A stretch of DNA of 64,000 nt from Gillisia xinjiangensis (GCF_046298265.1 NZ_JBKAHK010000002.1:845549-909548), one strand, 5' to 3'. Counted from the stretch's first letter, positions 1 to 9,395 are shown. Notes: generated by a model not told the origin, from the sequence alone. Made by a program: numbers and translations.

Positions 1-750
1 GCTCCAATGTATTATGTAGCTTTAATGACATTTGTTCTTATTTTCTCTTCTGTAACCATGGTGTTGGCAGTAGATGCAGGGCATCAGATGCAGAAAGGAA
101 AAGTTACTTTTTATATGGGGCTAACAATTATAGGAGGATTGATATTCCTTGGTTCACAGGCCTGGGAGTGGAAAAATTTCATAAAAGGTGAATATGGTGC
201 AGTTACAACAACAGGAGGTAATATTCTTCAATTTGTAAATGCGGAAGGAGAACGGGTATCGATTAGCGATGTTGCTGTTCCAATAGCATCAGATAGGGTT
301 GCAATGGGAAGTAGCTCTGGAATCTGGTTTAGTGAAGGAGCGTCTTTGCCCACCGTTTCTCTGGAGGAAGTAAAATCAGGTTTTCTTGCAAATGATAACC
401 TGTTGGTCCGTACCCAATTACTTGATGAGAACGGTCATAAAACAATTCTTTCCAGGGAGGAATCCATTCAGAAATTAAACCTTGAAGGGAAAGGAATTGT
501 GGAAGGTGCAAACCTGAGACAAAATGAATATGGAGTTCCATTATTTGCCGATTTCTTTTTCTTTATTACTGGTTTTCACGGTTTTCACGTATTAACGGGC
601 GTACTTATAAATATTATAATATTCTTTAATATTATCCTTGGAACTTATGAGCGAAGAGGAAATTATGAAATGGTGGAAAAAGTTGGATTATACTGGCACT
701 TTGTAGATTTGGTGTGGGTATTCGTATTTACTTTCTTTTATCTGGTATAA
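1..750 (+). CDS. cytochrome c oxidase subunit III (5' partial)
   Basis: Membrane subunit of a heme-copper terminal oxidase. The reading frame is open to the first base of the window, so the true start lies upstream and the ATG at 7 is probably internal. Visible family signatures are a helix ending SQAWEW, the ITGFHGFHVLTG helix and the final YWHFVDLVWVF helix. A hydrophilic stretch of about 115 residues separates the SQAWEW helix from the TGFH helix, which is longer than the loop in classical subunit III. The subunit IV gene follows 17 nt downstream, so the two are co-transcribed. Confidence 0.9.
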   Translation, partial: APMYYVALMTFVLIFSSVTMVLAVDAGHQMQKGKVTFYMGLTIIGGLIFLGSQAWEWKNFIKGEYGAVTTTGGNILQFVNAEGERVSISDVAVPIASDRVAMGSSSGIWFSEGASLPTVSLEEVKSGFLANDNLLVRTQLLDENGHKTILSREESIQKLNLEGKGIVEGANLRQNEYGVPLFADFFFFITGFHGFHVLTGVLINIIIFFNIILGTYERRGNYEMVEKVGLYWHFVDLVWVFVFTFFYLV

Positions 751-767
751 TTCTGAAAAATTAAAAA

Positions 768-1130
768 ATGGCACATAGTACTACACAAACTCACGAATCT
801 AATACCAAAAAAATTTGGTATGTTTTTATATTGCTATCAGTAGTTACCCTTGTAGAGGTTATCCTGGGGATTATAAGACCTGCTTTTTTAATAGAAAATG
901 ATTTTTTAAGCATGAAATTGCTTAACTGGATCTTTATAATCCTAACATTATATAAGGCATATTATATCGCATGGTCCTTTATGCACCTGGAAGGTGAAAC
1001 TAAAGGCCTTAGACGTTCAATTGTATGGACCTCAGTATTCTTAATTAGTTACCTTATGTTTATCTTATTAACAGAAGGTGATTACATTTTCGAGGTTTTT
1101 AAAAACAATCATGTAGCCTGGGACTTTTAA
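768..1130 (+). CDS. cytochrome c oxidase subunit IV (CyoD/COX4_pro-like)
   Basis: A 120-residue protein with three predicted membrane helices (about 15-35, 50-73 and 84-108) and the sequence YKAYYIAWSFMHLEGE, typical of the small prokaryotic oxidase subunit IV family. It lies 17 nt after subunit III and just before a strong terminator, so it closes the oxidase structural operon. It probably stabilises subunits I and III rather than taking part in catalysis. The family assignment rests on size, topology and position. Confidence 0.85.
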   Translation: MAHSTTQTHESNTKKIWYVFILLSVVTLVEVILGIIRPAFLIENDFLSMKLLNWIFIILTLYKAYYIAWSFMHLEGETKGLRRSIVWTSVFLISYLMFILLTEGDYIFEVFKNNHVAWDF

Positions 1131-1146
1131 AAGTTAAAAATTCTTG

Positions 1147-1176
1147 AAAAGACGGTTTTTAAAAACCGTCTTTTTA
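1147..1176 (+). terminator. rho-independent terminator after the oxidase subunits
   Basis: A perfect inverted repeat, AAAAGACGGTTTTT followed directly by AAAAACCGTCTTTT, with a short T run. It lies 17 nt after the subunit IV stop and separates the oxidase structural genes from the SCO-like genes downstream. Confidence 0.85.
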
Positions 1177-1205
1177 CTTTTGTAATTCATAATTACGGTG
1201 TCCCC

Positions 1206-1850
1206 ATGAAGAAGTTTCTTGTGCTTGGCGTATTGTTTTTACTGCCAATTTTTGCTTATCTGTTTTTTTCTTCCGGTGTAAATCACTTTGCTAAACTCCC
1301 TATTTTAACCAATCAGGTTAAAGATGTAAATCAATTTAATACCAATCAGGATTCCGCTGTTTCCTTTCAGGATAAAATCAGTATCGTTGCTTTTTTTGGA
1401 AATGACCCGGAGGATCTAAAAGGGAATACTTTTAATCTTGATCAAAAGATCCTTGAGAAGTTCTATCAATTCAAAGATTTCCAATTTGTAATTGTTTTAC
1501 CTGAAGATGCCCGGCCACAGACTCAAAAGTTTATAAGTGATTTTTCTGCGGTTACCAACTCCGATTACTGGAAAATGGTATATGGAACTCCTTCACAGGT
1601 GAGTGAGGTTTTTAATAGTTTTAAAACTGATCTTCAGCTGGATAAAAATCTCCAGACCCCATATGTTTTTATAATTGATAAAGATAAAAACCTTCGGGGA
1701 CGTGATGATGATGAAGATAAAGGAATGCTTTATGGGTATGATTCCAGGTCTGTTTCTGAACTCAATAATAAAATGAATGATGATGTAAAGGTTATCCTGG
1801 CAGAGTATAGGTTAGCCCTTAAAAAGTATAATAAAGAAGAGGAAGAGTAG
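1206..1850 (+). CDS. membrane-anchored thioredoxin-fold/SCO-like protein without cysteines
   Basis: 214 residues with an N-terminal membrane anchor (about 3-22) and a periplasmic domain. The segment IVAFFGNDPEDLKGN, the later YVFIIDKDKNLRGR strand and the position directly before a true SCO gene suggest a divergent SCO/thioredoxin-like fold. I see no CxxxC motif and no cysteine at all, so it cannot carry copper the way SCO does. The gene ends 2 nt before the SCO gene, which implies coupled translation and a role in oxidase assembly. The fold is inferred; the function is unknown. Confidence 0.6.
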   Translation: MKKFLVLGVLFLLPIFAYLFFSSGVNHFAKLPILTNQVKDVNQFNTNQDSAVSFQDKISIVAFFGNDPEDLKGNTFNLDQKILEKFYQFKDFQFVIVLPEDARPQTQKFISDFSAVTNSDYWKMVYGTPSQVSEVFNSFKTDLQLDKNLQTPYVFIIDKDKNLRGRDDDEDKGMLYGYDSRSVSELNNKMNDDVKVILAEYRLALKKYNKEEEE

Positions 1851-1852
1851 CT

Positions 1853-2578
1853 ATGAAAAATTCATCCTATATAGGGATTTCGCTAATCATACTTATTTTT
1901 GGAATTATTTTTATTCCAAAAATACTTGACCGTATAGGAAGCGAGGAGATCATAAAATCTGACAGGCTTAATGTGCAAACCAAAAAAGGAGATCCTTCAG
2001 AAGTTGCATATATTATTCAGTATGAAGAAAAAAAGCAGGTTCCAGAATTCGAATTTATAAATCAGGATGGCGATACTATCACAGATAAGGATTATTTAGG
2101 AAAGGTATATGTGATAGAGTTCTTTTTTACAACCTGTCCTTCCATTTGTCCAATTATGAATGAGAATCTTATCTCGGTTCAAAATGAAATCGATAATGAG
2201 GAAGATTTTGGAATTGTTTCCATTACTATTGATCCAGAACATGACACTCCTGAAGTTTTAAAGGAATATGCTGAAAATTACGGGGTGACAAATCCCAATT
2301 GGAATTTCCTTACCGGGGATAGAAACAAAATTTATGAAATGGCGAATAGCGGATTTGGCATTTTTGCCGATGAAGATGAAACCGTTCCCGGTGGCTTTGC
2401 ACACTCCGGGCTTTTCGCTCTTATTGACAAAGAAGGTTATGTGCGTTCCAGACTTGATAAGTTTGGAAATCCAATAATCTATTATCGTGGATCTGTTGAG
2501 CGTAACAAGTCTATAGTGGAAGGAGAAGAGGAGCCGGAAATAGATATTCTTATCGAGGATATTAATAAACTACTTTAA
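1853..2578 (+). CDS. SCO family protein (cytochrome oxidase copper chaperone)
   Basis: 241 residues. An N-terminal membrane anchor (about 6-25) is followed by a thioredoxin-like domain with the copper site Cys95-x3-Cys99 (TTCPSICP) and the partner His184 (GGFAHSG). These three ligands define SCO1/SenC proteins, which deliver copper to the CuA site of oxidase subunit II or keep its cysteines reduced. It sits between the cysteine-free SCO relative and a DUF420 gene, all on one strand with gaps under 6 nt. Confidence 0.92.
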   Translation: MKNSSYIGISLIILIFGIIFIPKILDRIGSEEIIKSDRLNVQTKKGDPSEVAYIIQYEEKKQVPEFEFINQDGDTITDKDYLGKVYVIEFFFTTCPSICPIMNENLISVQNEIDNEEDFGIVSITIDPEHDTPEVLKEYAENYGVTNPNWNFLTGDRNKIYEMANSGFGIFADEDETVPGGFAHSGLFALIDKEGYVRSRLDKFGNPIIYYRGSVERNKSIVEGEEEPEIDILIEDINKLL

Positions 2579-2583
2579 GCAAC

Positions 2584-3117
2584 ATGGGTGTAGCAAAAAT
2601 TGATAAAATTGCCATCCCGGCAATAATTACCATTTCCGTGGTAGTTCCTGTCCTGGTTTTGATATTGATGTATCTTCCTGAGCGTTATAATATTTTTGGA
2701 ACTCAGTCCGGCACGTTTCCGTTTTTCCACGCGGTTTTAAATGGTTCAACAGCATTATTACTTTTATTTGGATATTTTTTCCAGTCTATAGAGGAGTACA
2801 AGTGGCATCGGAATTTTATGATCACGGCCTTTCTGCTTTCTGCTATATTTCTGGTGAGTTATGTGATTTCAAAAATAAGCAATGAGCCCGTTCCCTATGG
2901 AGGAGAAGGAGCTTTGAGATATATTTATTTCTTTATTTTAATCACACATATCGCTCTTTCCGCTATTATTGTTCCCCTGGTCTTGTTTACTATGTATCAC
3001 GGTTTAACCGCGCAATATGAAAAACACGCAAAAATAGCCCGATGGACCTTCCCAATTTGGTTATATGTTGCCGTTACCGGAGTGCTGGTTTATTTATTTA
3101 TGTTGCCATATTATTAA
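2584..3117 (+). CDS. DUF420 domain membrane protein (CtaM/YozB-like)
   Basis: 177 residues with about five membrane helices and scattered conserved histidines (FFHAVLNG, YKWHRNF, ITHIALS, MYHGL) in or near the membrane, the usual pattern of DUF420. CtaM, the best studied member, is needed for heme-copper oxidase maturation in Gram-positive bacteria. A similar assembly role fits the position 5 nt after the SCO gene. The family is recognised by pattern; the precise role is inferred. Confidence 0.82.
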   Translation: MGVAKIDKIAIPAIITISVVVPVLVLILMYLPERYNIFGTQSGTFPFFHAVLNGSTALLLLFGYFFQSIEEYKWHRNFMITAFLLSAIFLVSYVISKISNEPVPYGGEGALRYIYFFILITHIALSAIIVPLVLFTMYHGLTAQYEKHAKIARWTFPIWLYVAVTGVLVYLFMLPYY

Positions 3118-3178
3118 AAAGCATGTTTTTCTTCTTCTGAAAATTGGCTAAATTTGAAGAAAGGAAGGAATTTGATTT

Positions 3179-3418
3179 ATGAGTTATATGAAATTGAAAA
3201 TAATTTTTATTAGCATAGCTTTGATCTTACTGCCCGCATTGGTAACCGCCCAGTGCGCGATGTGCCGCGCAGTGCTGGAAAGCGAAGGTTCTGAAGCTAC
3301 TGCCCAGGGGATTAATGATGGGATTGTATATTTAATGATATTTCCATACGTGCTTATTGGGGGAATTGCATTTTTTATATATCGTTCCTTTAAAAAGAAA
3401 AAACCTTCCAATTCTTAA
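3179..3418 (+). CDS. small CxxC membrane protein of the oxidase cluster
   Basis: 79 residues: a cleavable-looking N-terminal hydrophobic segment ending near TAQ, then Cys26-Ala-Met-Cys29, and one further helix (about 48-67) before a basic tail. The start at 3179 is preceded by the purine run AAGGAAGGAA; an ATG at 3188 is an alternative. Position after the SCO and DUF420 genes suggests an accessory role in oxidase assembly or redox chemistry, but I do not recognise a characterised homologue. An antisense frame over the same bases has no coding features. Confidence 0.7.
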   Translation: MSYMKLKIIFISIALILLPALVTAQCAMCRAVLESEGSEATAQGINDGIVYLMIFPYVLIGGIAFFIYRSFKKKKPSNS

Positions 3419-3658
3419 AAAAATACCATTATTAACTTGATAATATGGTTGATCGCTTTGATAGGATCTTTTAAAACTACTCAAATTATTTTCCTGTTTT
3501 TCCCCTGAACTTATAGTAAACCCTGAATGTTTCTTAATATTCAGTTAAATTTTAACTTTTTTCTAACATGTTATTCTGTAACAATTTTTGATTTCATAGG
3601 TCTTATGTCTATGCTGTTCTGAAATTTCATAATTTAGAATAGCTATAATTTTTGCATT

Positions 3659-4360
3659 ATGATCGAAATTAAAGACCTGCACAAATCCTATAAAATGGGA
3701 AGCAATTCCATTTATGTTTTGAAAGGCATAAATTTCAGTGTGGCCGAGGGTGAGCTGGTTGCTATTATGGGTTCTTCAGGTTCAGGTAAATCAACCTTGC
3801 TCAATATATTGGGTATGCTGGATGAGGCCGATCAAGGTTCTTATACCCTGGACGGACTTCCTATTAAGAATTTGAATGAAAAAATTGCAGCCCGCTATCG
3901 GAACAAATTTCTGGGCTTTGTATTTCAGTCTTTTAATTTAATCAATTACAAAAGCGCATTGGATAATGTGGCTTTACCCCTTTATTATCAGGGCGTAAAG
4001 CGTGGAGAGCGAATGGATATAGCAATGAGTTATCTTGAAAAAGTTGGACTTGCAAACTGGGCTTCCCATTTGCCTAACGAGCTTTCCGGAGGTCAGAAAC
4101 AAAGAGTTGCGATTGCCCGGGCGCTGGCATCAAACCCAAAAGTTTTACTTGCCGATGAGCCTACAGGAGCCTTGGACACCAAAACTTCCTATGAAGTGAT
4201 GGATTTGATCCAGGGAATTAATGATGAGGGGAGAACGGTTCTTGTGGTAACCCATGAACACGATATTGCCCAAATGACCAAACGCATTGTAAATCTCAAG
4301 GATGGTTTAATTATAGATGACGCAAAGGTAAATCAAGTAAGAGCTTTAAGCAATGTTTGA
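3659..4360 (+). CDS. ABC transporter ATP-binding protein (MacB/LolD type)
   Basis: 233 residues, a single nucleotide-binding domain. Walker A GSSGSGKST lies at 38-46, signature LSGGQ at 142-146, Walker B KVLLADEP at 161-168, and the H-loop His at 199. The length and the ADEPTGALD motif are typical of the LolD/MacB class, which drives type VII (mechanotransmission) ABC systems rather than importers. The gene overlaps the next one by 8 nt (ATGTTTGA). The upstream gap of 240 bases has a TATAATTTTTG run just before the ATG that resembles a -7 box with one extra base. Confidence 0.92.
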   Translation: MIEIKDLHKSYKMGSNSIYVLKGINFSVAEGELVAIMGSSGSGKSTLLNILGMLDEADQGSYTLDGLPIKNLNEKIAARYRNKFLGFVFQSFNLINYKSALDNVALPLYYQGVKRGERMDIAMSYLEKVGLANWASHLPNELSGGQKQRVAIARALASNPKVLLADEPTGALDTKTSYEVMDLIQGINDEGRTVLVVTHEHDIAQMTKRIVNLKDGLIIDDAKVNQVRALSNV

Positions 4361-5600
4361 TATAGAACGCTGGCAGGAGATTTTTGAAACCATCAGCAAG
4401 AATAAGCTGAGGACTTTTCTAACCGGTTTATCCGTTGCTTCAGGTATTTTTATTTTGGTAATCCTTCTGGGAATAGGAGAAGGAATGCAAAATGGGATTT
4501 CCAAACAGTTTGAACGGAATGCTGCCAATATCCTGTATGTTTTTACAGGAGTTACTTCCAAGGAATACAAAGGACTTAATCCCGGCAGGCAGATCGTGAT
4601 GAAAAATGACGATTATAGCTACATCAGTTCTAAATATCAGGATGAGCTCGAATATAAATCTTCTATCTTCAGGATCTGGAGCGGACTCATAACTTTTAAA
4701 AACGAATCTGGTGCATACAGGGTAGAAGGGGTATGGCCAGACTATCAGTTTTTGGAAAATGCTGGAATGACGGAAGGGAGATATATCAATTATAAAGATC
4801 AGGAAAATTTTGAAAAGGTTGTTGTCATTAGTAAAAAAATAAAATCAGATCTGTTTAAAAACGGGGAAAACCCAATTGGAGAATATATCCGAATTAGCAA
4901 TATCAACTTTAAGGTAATTGGTGTTTATACAGATCCGGGAGGAGAACGGGAAGAAACCCGGGTATTTTTACCCATATCTACTGCTCAGCGTGTATTTGGC
5001 GGAGCTAATAATATTAGAAACCTATCCTTCACCTTAGAAAAAAAAGACAATTTTGAAGAAGCCCTTGCAGAATCTGAACGGTTTACGGAAGAAGTTTCTT
5101 CTTACCTAAAAGAAAAACACATTATAGCTCCGGATGATACTAGTGCCATAAATATCAATAATACACTGGAAGATGCCAAAAGATTTTATGATCTTATAAA
5201 TATGATCAAGTTCTTTTTTTGGGGCGTAGGTATTTGTACGATCATCGCGGGAGTGGTTGGAGTTAGCAATATTATGCTGATTATAGTCAAGGAACGAACC
5301 AAAGAGATTGGAATTAGAAAAGCCCTTGGGGCCGAACCTCTTGCTATTATAATTATGATTCTTCATGAATCTATTTTTATAACGACAATAGCCGGATTTA
5401 CTGGCCTTATTTTTAGTCTTGCACTTCTGGAGTTTGTAGGGCCCATGATAGAAACCGAATATATAACTAACCCCTCCATCAATTTTAGTGTCGCTATTTC
5501 CACTGTTTTTATATTGATAATAGCCGGTGCAATAGCTGGATTTTTCCCGGCCTGGAGAGCAGCACGAATTAAAGCAATTGAAGCTTTAAGAGACGAATAA
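4353..5600 (+). CDS. ABC transporter permease, MacB/FtsX type (first copy)
   Basis: 415 residues in the MacB layout: one N-terminal helix (about 19-42), a large periplasmic MacB_PCD domain, then three C-terminal helices (about 285-310, 330-360, 377-400) ending in FFPAWRAARIKAIEALR, the FtsX-family coupling-helix signature. It lacks its own ATPase domain and should use the upstream subunit. A second, paralogous permease follows 1 nt later, so the pair may assemble as a heterodimer, as in LolCDE. The substrate cannot be read from sequence. Confidence 0.9.
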   Translation: MFDIERWQEIFETISKNKLRTFLTGLSVASGIFILVILLGIGEGMQNGISKQFERNAANILYVFTGVTSKEYKGLNPGRQIVMKNDDYSYISSKYQDELEYKSSIFRIWSGLITFKNESGAYRVEGVWPDYQFLENAGMTEGRYINYKDQENFEKVVVISKKIKSDLFKNGENPIGEYIRISNINFKVIGVYTDPGGEREETRVFLPISTAQRVFGGANNIRNLSFTLEKKDNFEEALAESERFTEEVSSYLKEKHIIAPDDTSAININNTLEDAKRFYDLINMIKFFFWGVGICTIIAGVVGVSNIMLIIVKERTKEIGIRKALGAEPLAIIIMILHESIFITTIAGFTGLIFSLALLEFVGPMIETEYITNPSINFSVAISTVFILIIAGAIAGFFPAWRAARIKAIEALRDE

Positions 5601-5601
5601 C

Positions 5602-6867
5602 ATGTTTAACAGAGATAACTGGAGCGAAATAATAGAAGCCCTGACCACAAATTGGTTTAGGACACTGCTCACTTCCTTTGGAGTGCTATGGGGAATATTT
5701 ATTCTGGTTATTCTTTTGGCGGCAGGAAAAGGGCTTGAGAACGGTGTGAAGCAAGGTTTTGGAGGTATGGCCACGAATTCGATGTTCATGTGGTCACAAA
5801 CCCCTTCAAAACCCTATAAAGGTTTGCCAAAGGGAAGACGTTATAATTTCAAAACCGGGGATGTTGCAGCAATTCGACAAAATGTTCCCAACCTAAGATT
5901 TGTATCTCCAAGAAATCAACTGGGTGGTTTTGGTGGAGCAAATAATGTGGTGCGGGGATTAAAAACAGGAGCATTCAACGTATATGGGGATTACCCGGAG
6001 ATCATTCAGCAGGAACCCATGGACATAACTTCAGGTAGGTTCATCAATTATTCAGATATCAAGGATAAGCGGAAAGTGGCGATTATTGGAGAAGGTGTTC
6101 GAAATGACATGTATCAACCCGGAGAAGAGGTAATAGGAAGTTATCTCAAAATTAATGGGGTGAACTTTATGGTGATAGGAACCTATAAAAAGAAAGGCAA
6201 TAATAACGGAGATGCGGAAGAAGCCCAAAAACAGATATTCGTTCCCTTTACAGCCTTTTCCCAGGCATTTAATAGAGGGGATAACGTGGGGTGGATGGCG
6301 ATTACCGCCAATGATGAATCGACTATAACGGAGCTTAAAAGTCAGGTTTTTGATATTATCAAATCAAATCATTCCATTCATCCTGAGGATGACCGTGCCA
6401 TTGGTAATTTTGATTTACATGAAGAGTACAGTAAAATAAACGGTTTGTTCGTCGCTTTAAAAGCAGTGGCTTATTTCGTTGGGATTCTGGTATTGCTTTC
6501 AGGAATAATTGGAATTAGCAACATCATGCTTATCGTGGTAAAGGAGCGCACCAATGAGATAGGAATACGGCGGGCGCTGGGAGCAACTCCGTGGGCAATT
6601 CGCGGACAAATTTTGATGGAATCTATCTTCCTGACCATAATTTCAGGGATGGCGGGAATTGCCCTTGCAACAGGAATAATAGCGCTAATCAATAATCAAT
6701 TAGATGGAATGGATACTTCAGAAATGATGTTTGCAAATCCCAGTGTAGATCTGGGAGTGGTAATTACCGCACTTACAATTTTAATAATATCGGGTTTACT
6801 GGCAGGATTAATACCGGCACAAAATGCTATAAAGATCCAGCCGGTAGATGCTTTAAGAACGGAATAA
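5602..6867 (+). CDS. ABC transporter permease, MacB/FtsX type (second copy)
   Basis: 421 residues, the same layout as the preceding permease: N-terminal helix with LRTLLTSFGVLWG-like start, periplasmic MacB_PCD domain, three C-terminal helices, and the shared segments GISNIMLIVVKERTNEIGIR and IKIQPVDALRTE. The two copies are clearly paralogous but diverged. Most MacB systems use a homodimer, so two adjacent permeases with one ATPase suggest a heterodimeric exporter. Adaptor and outer-membrane genes follow in the same operon. Confidence 0.9.
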   Translation: MFNRDNWSEIIEALTTNWFRTLLTSFGVLWGIFILVILLAAGKGLENGVKQGFGGMATNSMFMWSQTPSKPYKGLPKGRRYNFKTGDVAAIRQNVPNLRFVSPRNQLGGFGGANNVVRGLKTGAFNVYGDYPEIIQQEPMDITSGRFINYSDIKDKRKVAIIGEGVRNDMYQPGEEVIGSYLKINGVNFMVIGTYKKKGNNNGDAEEAQKQIFVPFTAFSQAFNRGDNVGWMAITANDESTITELKSQVFDIIKSNHSIHPEDDRAIGNFDLHEEYSKINGLFVALKAVAYFVGILVLLSGIIGISNIMLIVVKERTNEIGIRRALGATPWAIRGQILMESIFLTIISGMAGIALATGIIALINNQLDGMDTSEMMFANPSVDLGVVITALTILIISGLLAGLIPAQNAIKIQPVDALRTE

Positions 6868-6892
6868 ATAAATAGATTAACTCAATTCAAAG

Positions 6893-8011
6893 ATGAAAAA
6901 AACTGTCACTGTCGTCATACTTTTGGTAATTGCGATAACCTTCGTGGGGGCGTTGTATTACCTCTATCAGAAAAATCAGGAAAATCCTGTTGTATATGCA
7001 ACAGAAACTCCTTCAAGGCAAACCATAATCAAGAAAACCGTAGCTACAGGAAGCATAGTTCCCAGGGAAGAGGTATTGATTAAACCGAATATTTCAGGAA
7101 TTATAGATGAGATCTATATCGAAGCGGGGCAAAAGATAAAGGCAGGGGATCTTATTGCAAAAATACGGGTAATTCCGAATGTTTCTACCCTACAAAGTGC
7201 AAAGGATGCCGTTGCCACTGCAAAAATAAATCTTGATAATGAGAAGAAGATGTTTGATCGTCAAAAAACCTTATTTGACAAGGGGGTTATTTCTGTAAAT
7301 GATTTTGATAATGTTCAGGTATCCTACCAGAGGGCTCAGCAAAATTACAAATCGGCGCAACAAAATTTTGAAATTGTACGCACGGGGACAACAAGTGGAC
7401 TGGGAACTGCCGCAAATACGTTAATTCGTTCTACTATTGATGGAATGGTGTTGGATGTTCCGGTGAAAACAGGAAATCAGGTAATTGAAAGCAATAACTT
7501 TAATGATGGTACCACCATAGCTACTCTCGCCGATGTCAATAAAATGATCTTTGAAGGAAAAGTTGATGAAAGCGAAGTTGGGAAGATACGGGAAGACCTT
7601 CCGTTGGAAATTACCGTTGGCGCTATAGAAAATAAGACCTTTAATGCGGTTTTAGATTACATCGCGCCAAAAGGGGTAAGTGAAAATGGCGCTATTCAGT
7701 TTGATATTAAAGGCACTTTAAATAAATCGGATACTACTTTTATCCGTGCCGGGTTAAGCGCGAATGCTTCTATTATTCTTGAGAGGGTAAATGATGCCCT
7801 GGCAATTAAAGAAGCCTTGGTACAGTTTGATCCCAAAACTCAAAAACCTTTTGTGGAAGTAGAATCAGGAAACCAGGAGTTTGTTAGAAAAGAAATTAAG
7901 CTGGGAGTAAGTGATGGTATTTATGTTCAGGTTTTGGAAGGAATTTCTGAGGATGATAAAATCAAAATCTGGAACCAGATTAAGCCTTCTCCATCTTTTT
8001 CTGCAAACTAA
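6893..8011 (+). CDS. periplasmic adaptor subunit, MacA/HlyD type (first copy)
   Basis: 372 residues with one N-terminal membrane anchor (about 5-24), a biotinyl-lipoyl half-motif (SGIIDEIYIEAGQKIKAGD), a coiled-coil hairpin (about 100-155), then the second lipoyl half and a beta-barrel domain. This is the membrane-fusion protein of a tripartite pump, linking the MacB-like permeases to a TolC-type channel. The TolC-type gene follows after about 50 nt and another adaptor after that. Confidence 0.9.
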   Translation: MKKTVTVVILLVIAITFVGALYYLYQKNQENPVVYATETPSRQTIIKKTVATGSIVPREEVLIKPNISGIIDEIYIEAGQKIKAGDLIAKIRVIPNVSTLQSAKDAVATAKINLDNEKKMFDRQKTLFDKGVISVNDFDNVQVSYQRAQQNYKSAQQNFEIVRTGTTSGLGTAANTLIRSTIDGMVLDVPVKTGNQVIESNNFNDGTTIATLADVNKMIFEGKVDESEVGKIREDLPLEITVGAIENKTFNAVLDYIAPKGVSENGAIQFDIKGTLNKSDTTFIRAGLSANASIILERVNDALAIKEALVQFDPKTQKPFVEVESGNQEFVRKEIKLGVSDGIYVQVLEGISEDDKIKIWNQIKPSPSFSAN

Positions 8012-8060
8012 TCTGTAACAACTTCCCAATTTGTTAGACATGTATTTTACAAGCACAATT

Positions 8061-9392
8061 ATGAAAAAAATAATATTTTTAGCCTGTTTTCTTTTTATAG
8101 GTATTTATACCCAAGCTCAGGAAAAGCGATGGACACTTCAGGAATGTGTTGCTTATGCCCTGGAAAATAATATTTCGGTAAAACAATCGGAACTGGATGT
8201 GGAAGCTTCAGCAATTGACAGATCTGATGCTATTGGTAATTTTATACCATCCCTGAGCTCCCAAATGAGTCTTACCAGCAACAGCGGTTTAAGTATCAAT
8301 CCAACCACTAACCGTTTTGAAAGTACTCGTTTTACCTCTTTTTCAGGTAGTGCCACCACAGCCTTAACTGTTTTTGACGGGCTTAGGAATTACAGGCAGT
8401 TTCAGCGATCTAAACTTGCCCAACTGGCAAGTGAGTATTCCCTGGAGTTGATGAAGGATGATATTGCCCTTTTTGTTGCAAACTCCTATTTACAGGTGCT
8501 TTTTAATAAACAAAGCCTGGTAGTTTTGATCTCTCAAAATATGGTTACCAATGAACAGCTGGAAAGAACAAGGGAGCTTGTAGACGCAGGTGTACTTCCA
8601 TCCGGAGATCTTCTGGAAATTGAAGCCACCAGTGCCAATGAGTTGCAACGTATCGTGGTAGCTGAAAACAATATAAAAATATCCCTGATCAGTTTAGCGC
8701 AAACGCTTCTGATAAAGGATTATGAAAACTTTGATATCGCTGAAGATGATTATGATGTTTTTGGAGCAGAAATCCTTACAAGAACTCCTTCAGAAATAAT
8801 TGAAAGAGCAAAGGAAGAACGCTTTGAAATAAAAGTAGCAGAGGAAAACAAAAAGATTGCCGTAAAAGATGTTGAAATAGCCAAAGGTGCATATTGGCCG
8901 ACAATTAACGCATTTTTTAATTACAATACCAGGTATGCTGATAATGATCCGTTCAGCCGGGATTTCACCACCCAGTTATATGAGAATGATGGAACTACTT
9001 ATGGTTTGCAATTGAATATTCCTGTTTTAAACGGATTTGCTGTTAGAAATCAGGTAAAACGAAATAAGATTAATGTTGAACGTGCCGAATATCGTTTGGA
9101 ACAGGCAGAACTGGATCTCGAGGCTAATGTTTATCAGGCTTACGTAGATGCTCAGGGAGCTTTCAGGTCTTACGAAGCTGCCCTGGTGGCATTGAATGCC
9201 CAGGAGCAGGCTAATTCCTATGCTACAGAAAGATTTGACGTGGGTTTAACCAATGCTTTCGAATTTAGTCAGGCAAAATTAAGGCTTGAAAATGCACAAA
9301 CAGAGGTGGTAAGAACCAAATACGATTATATATTTAAATTAAAAGTGATCGAGTTATACTTCGGGATTCCGGTAACCGATCTTAAATTTTAG
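8061..9392 (+). CDS. TolC family outer membrane channel
   Basis: 444 residues from the chosen ATG at 8061, which gives a clean signal peptide (MKKIIFLACFLFIGIYTQAQ). An in-frame start at 8031 would add ten residues before it and is less likely. The body has the duplicated helical repeat of the outer membrane efflux protein family, including LQLNIPVLNGFAVRNQV and the AYRSY/FEFSQAKLRLENAQ regions. It forms the exit duct for the MacAB-like pump in this operon. Confidence 0.9.
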   Translation: MKKIIFLACFLFIGIYTQAQEKRWTLQECVAYALENNISVKQSELDVEASAIDRSDAIGNFIPSLSSQMSLTSNSGLSINPTTNRFESTRFTSFSGSATTALTVFDGLRNYRQFQRSKLAQLASEYSLELMKDDIALFVANSYLQVLFNKQSLVVLISQNMVTNEQLERTRELVDAGVLPSGDLLEIEATSANELQRIVVAENNIKISLISLAQTLLIKDYENFDIAEDDYDVFGAEILTRTPSEIIERAKEERFEIKVAEENKKIAVKDVEIAKGAYWPTINAFFNYNTRYADNDPFSRDFTTQLYENDGTTYGLQLNIPVLNGFAVRNQVKRNKINVERAEYRLEQAELDLEANVYQAYVDAQGAFRSYEAALVALNAQEQANSYATERFDVGLTNAFEFSQAKLRLENAQTEVVRTKYDYIFKLKVIELYFGIPVTDLKF

Positions 9393-9395
9393 GAC

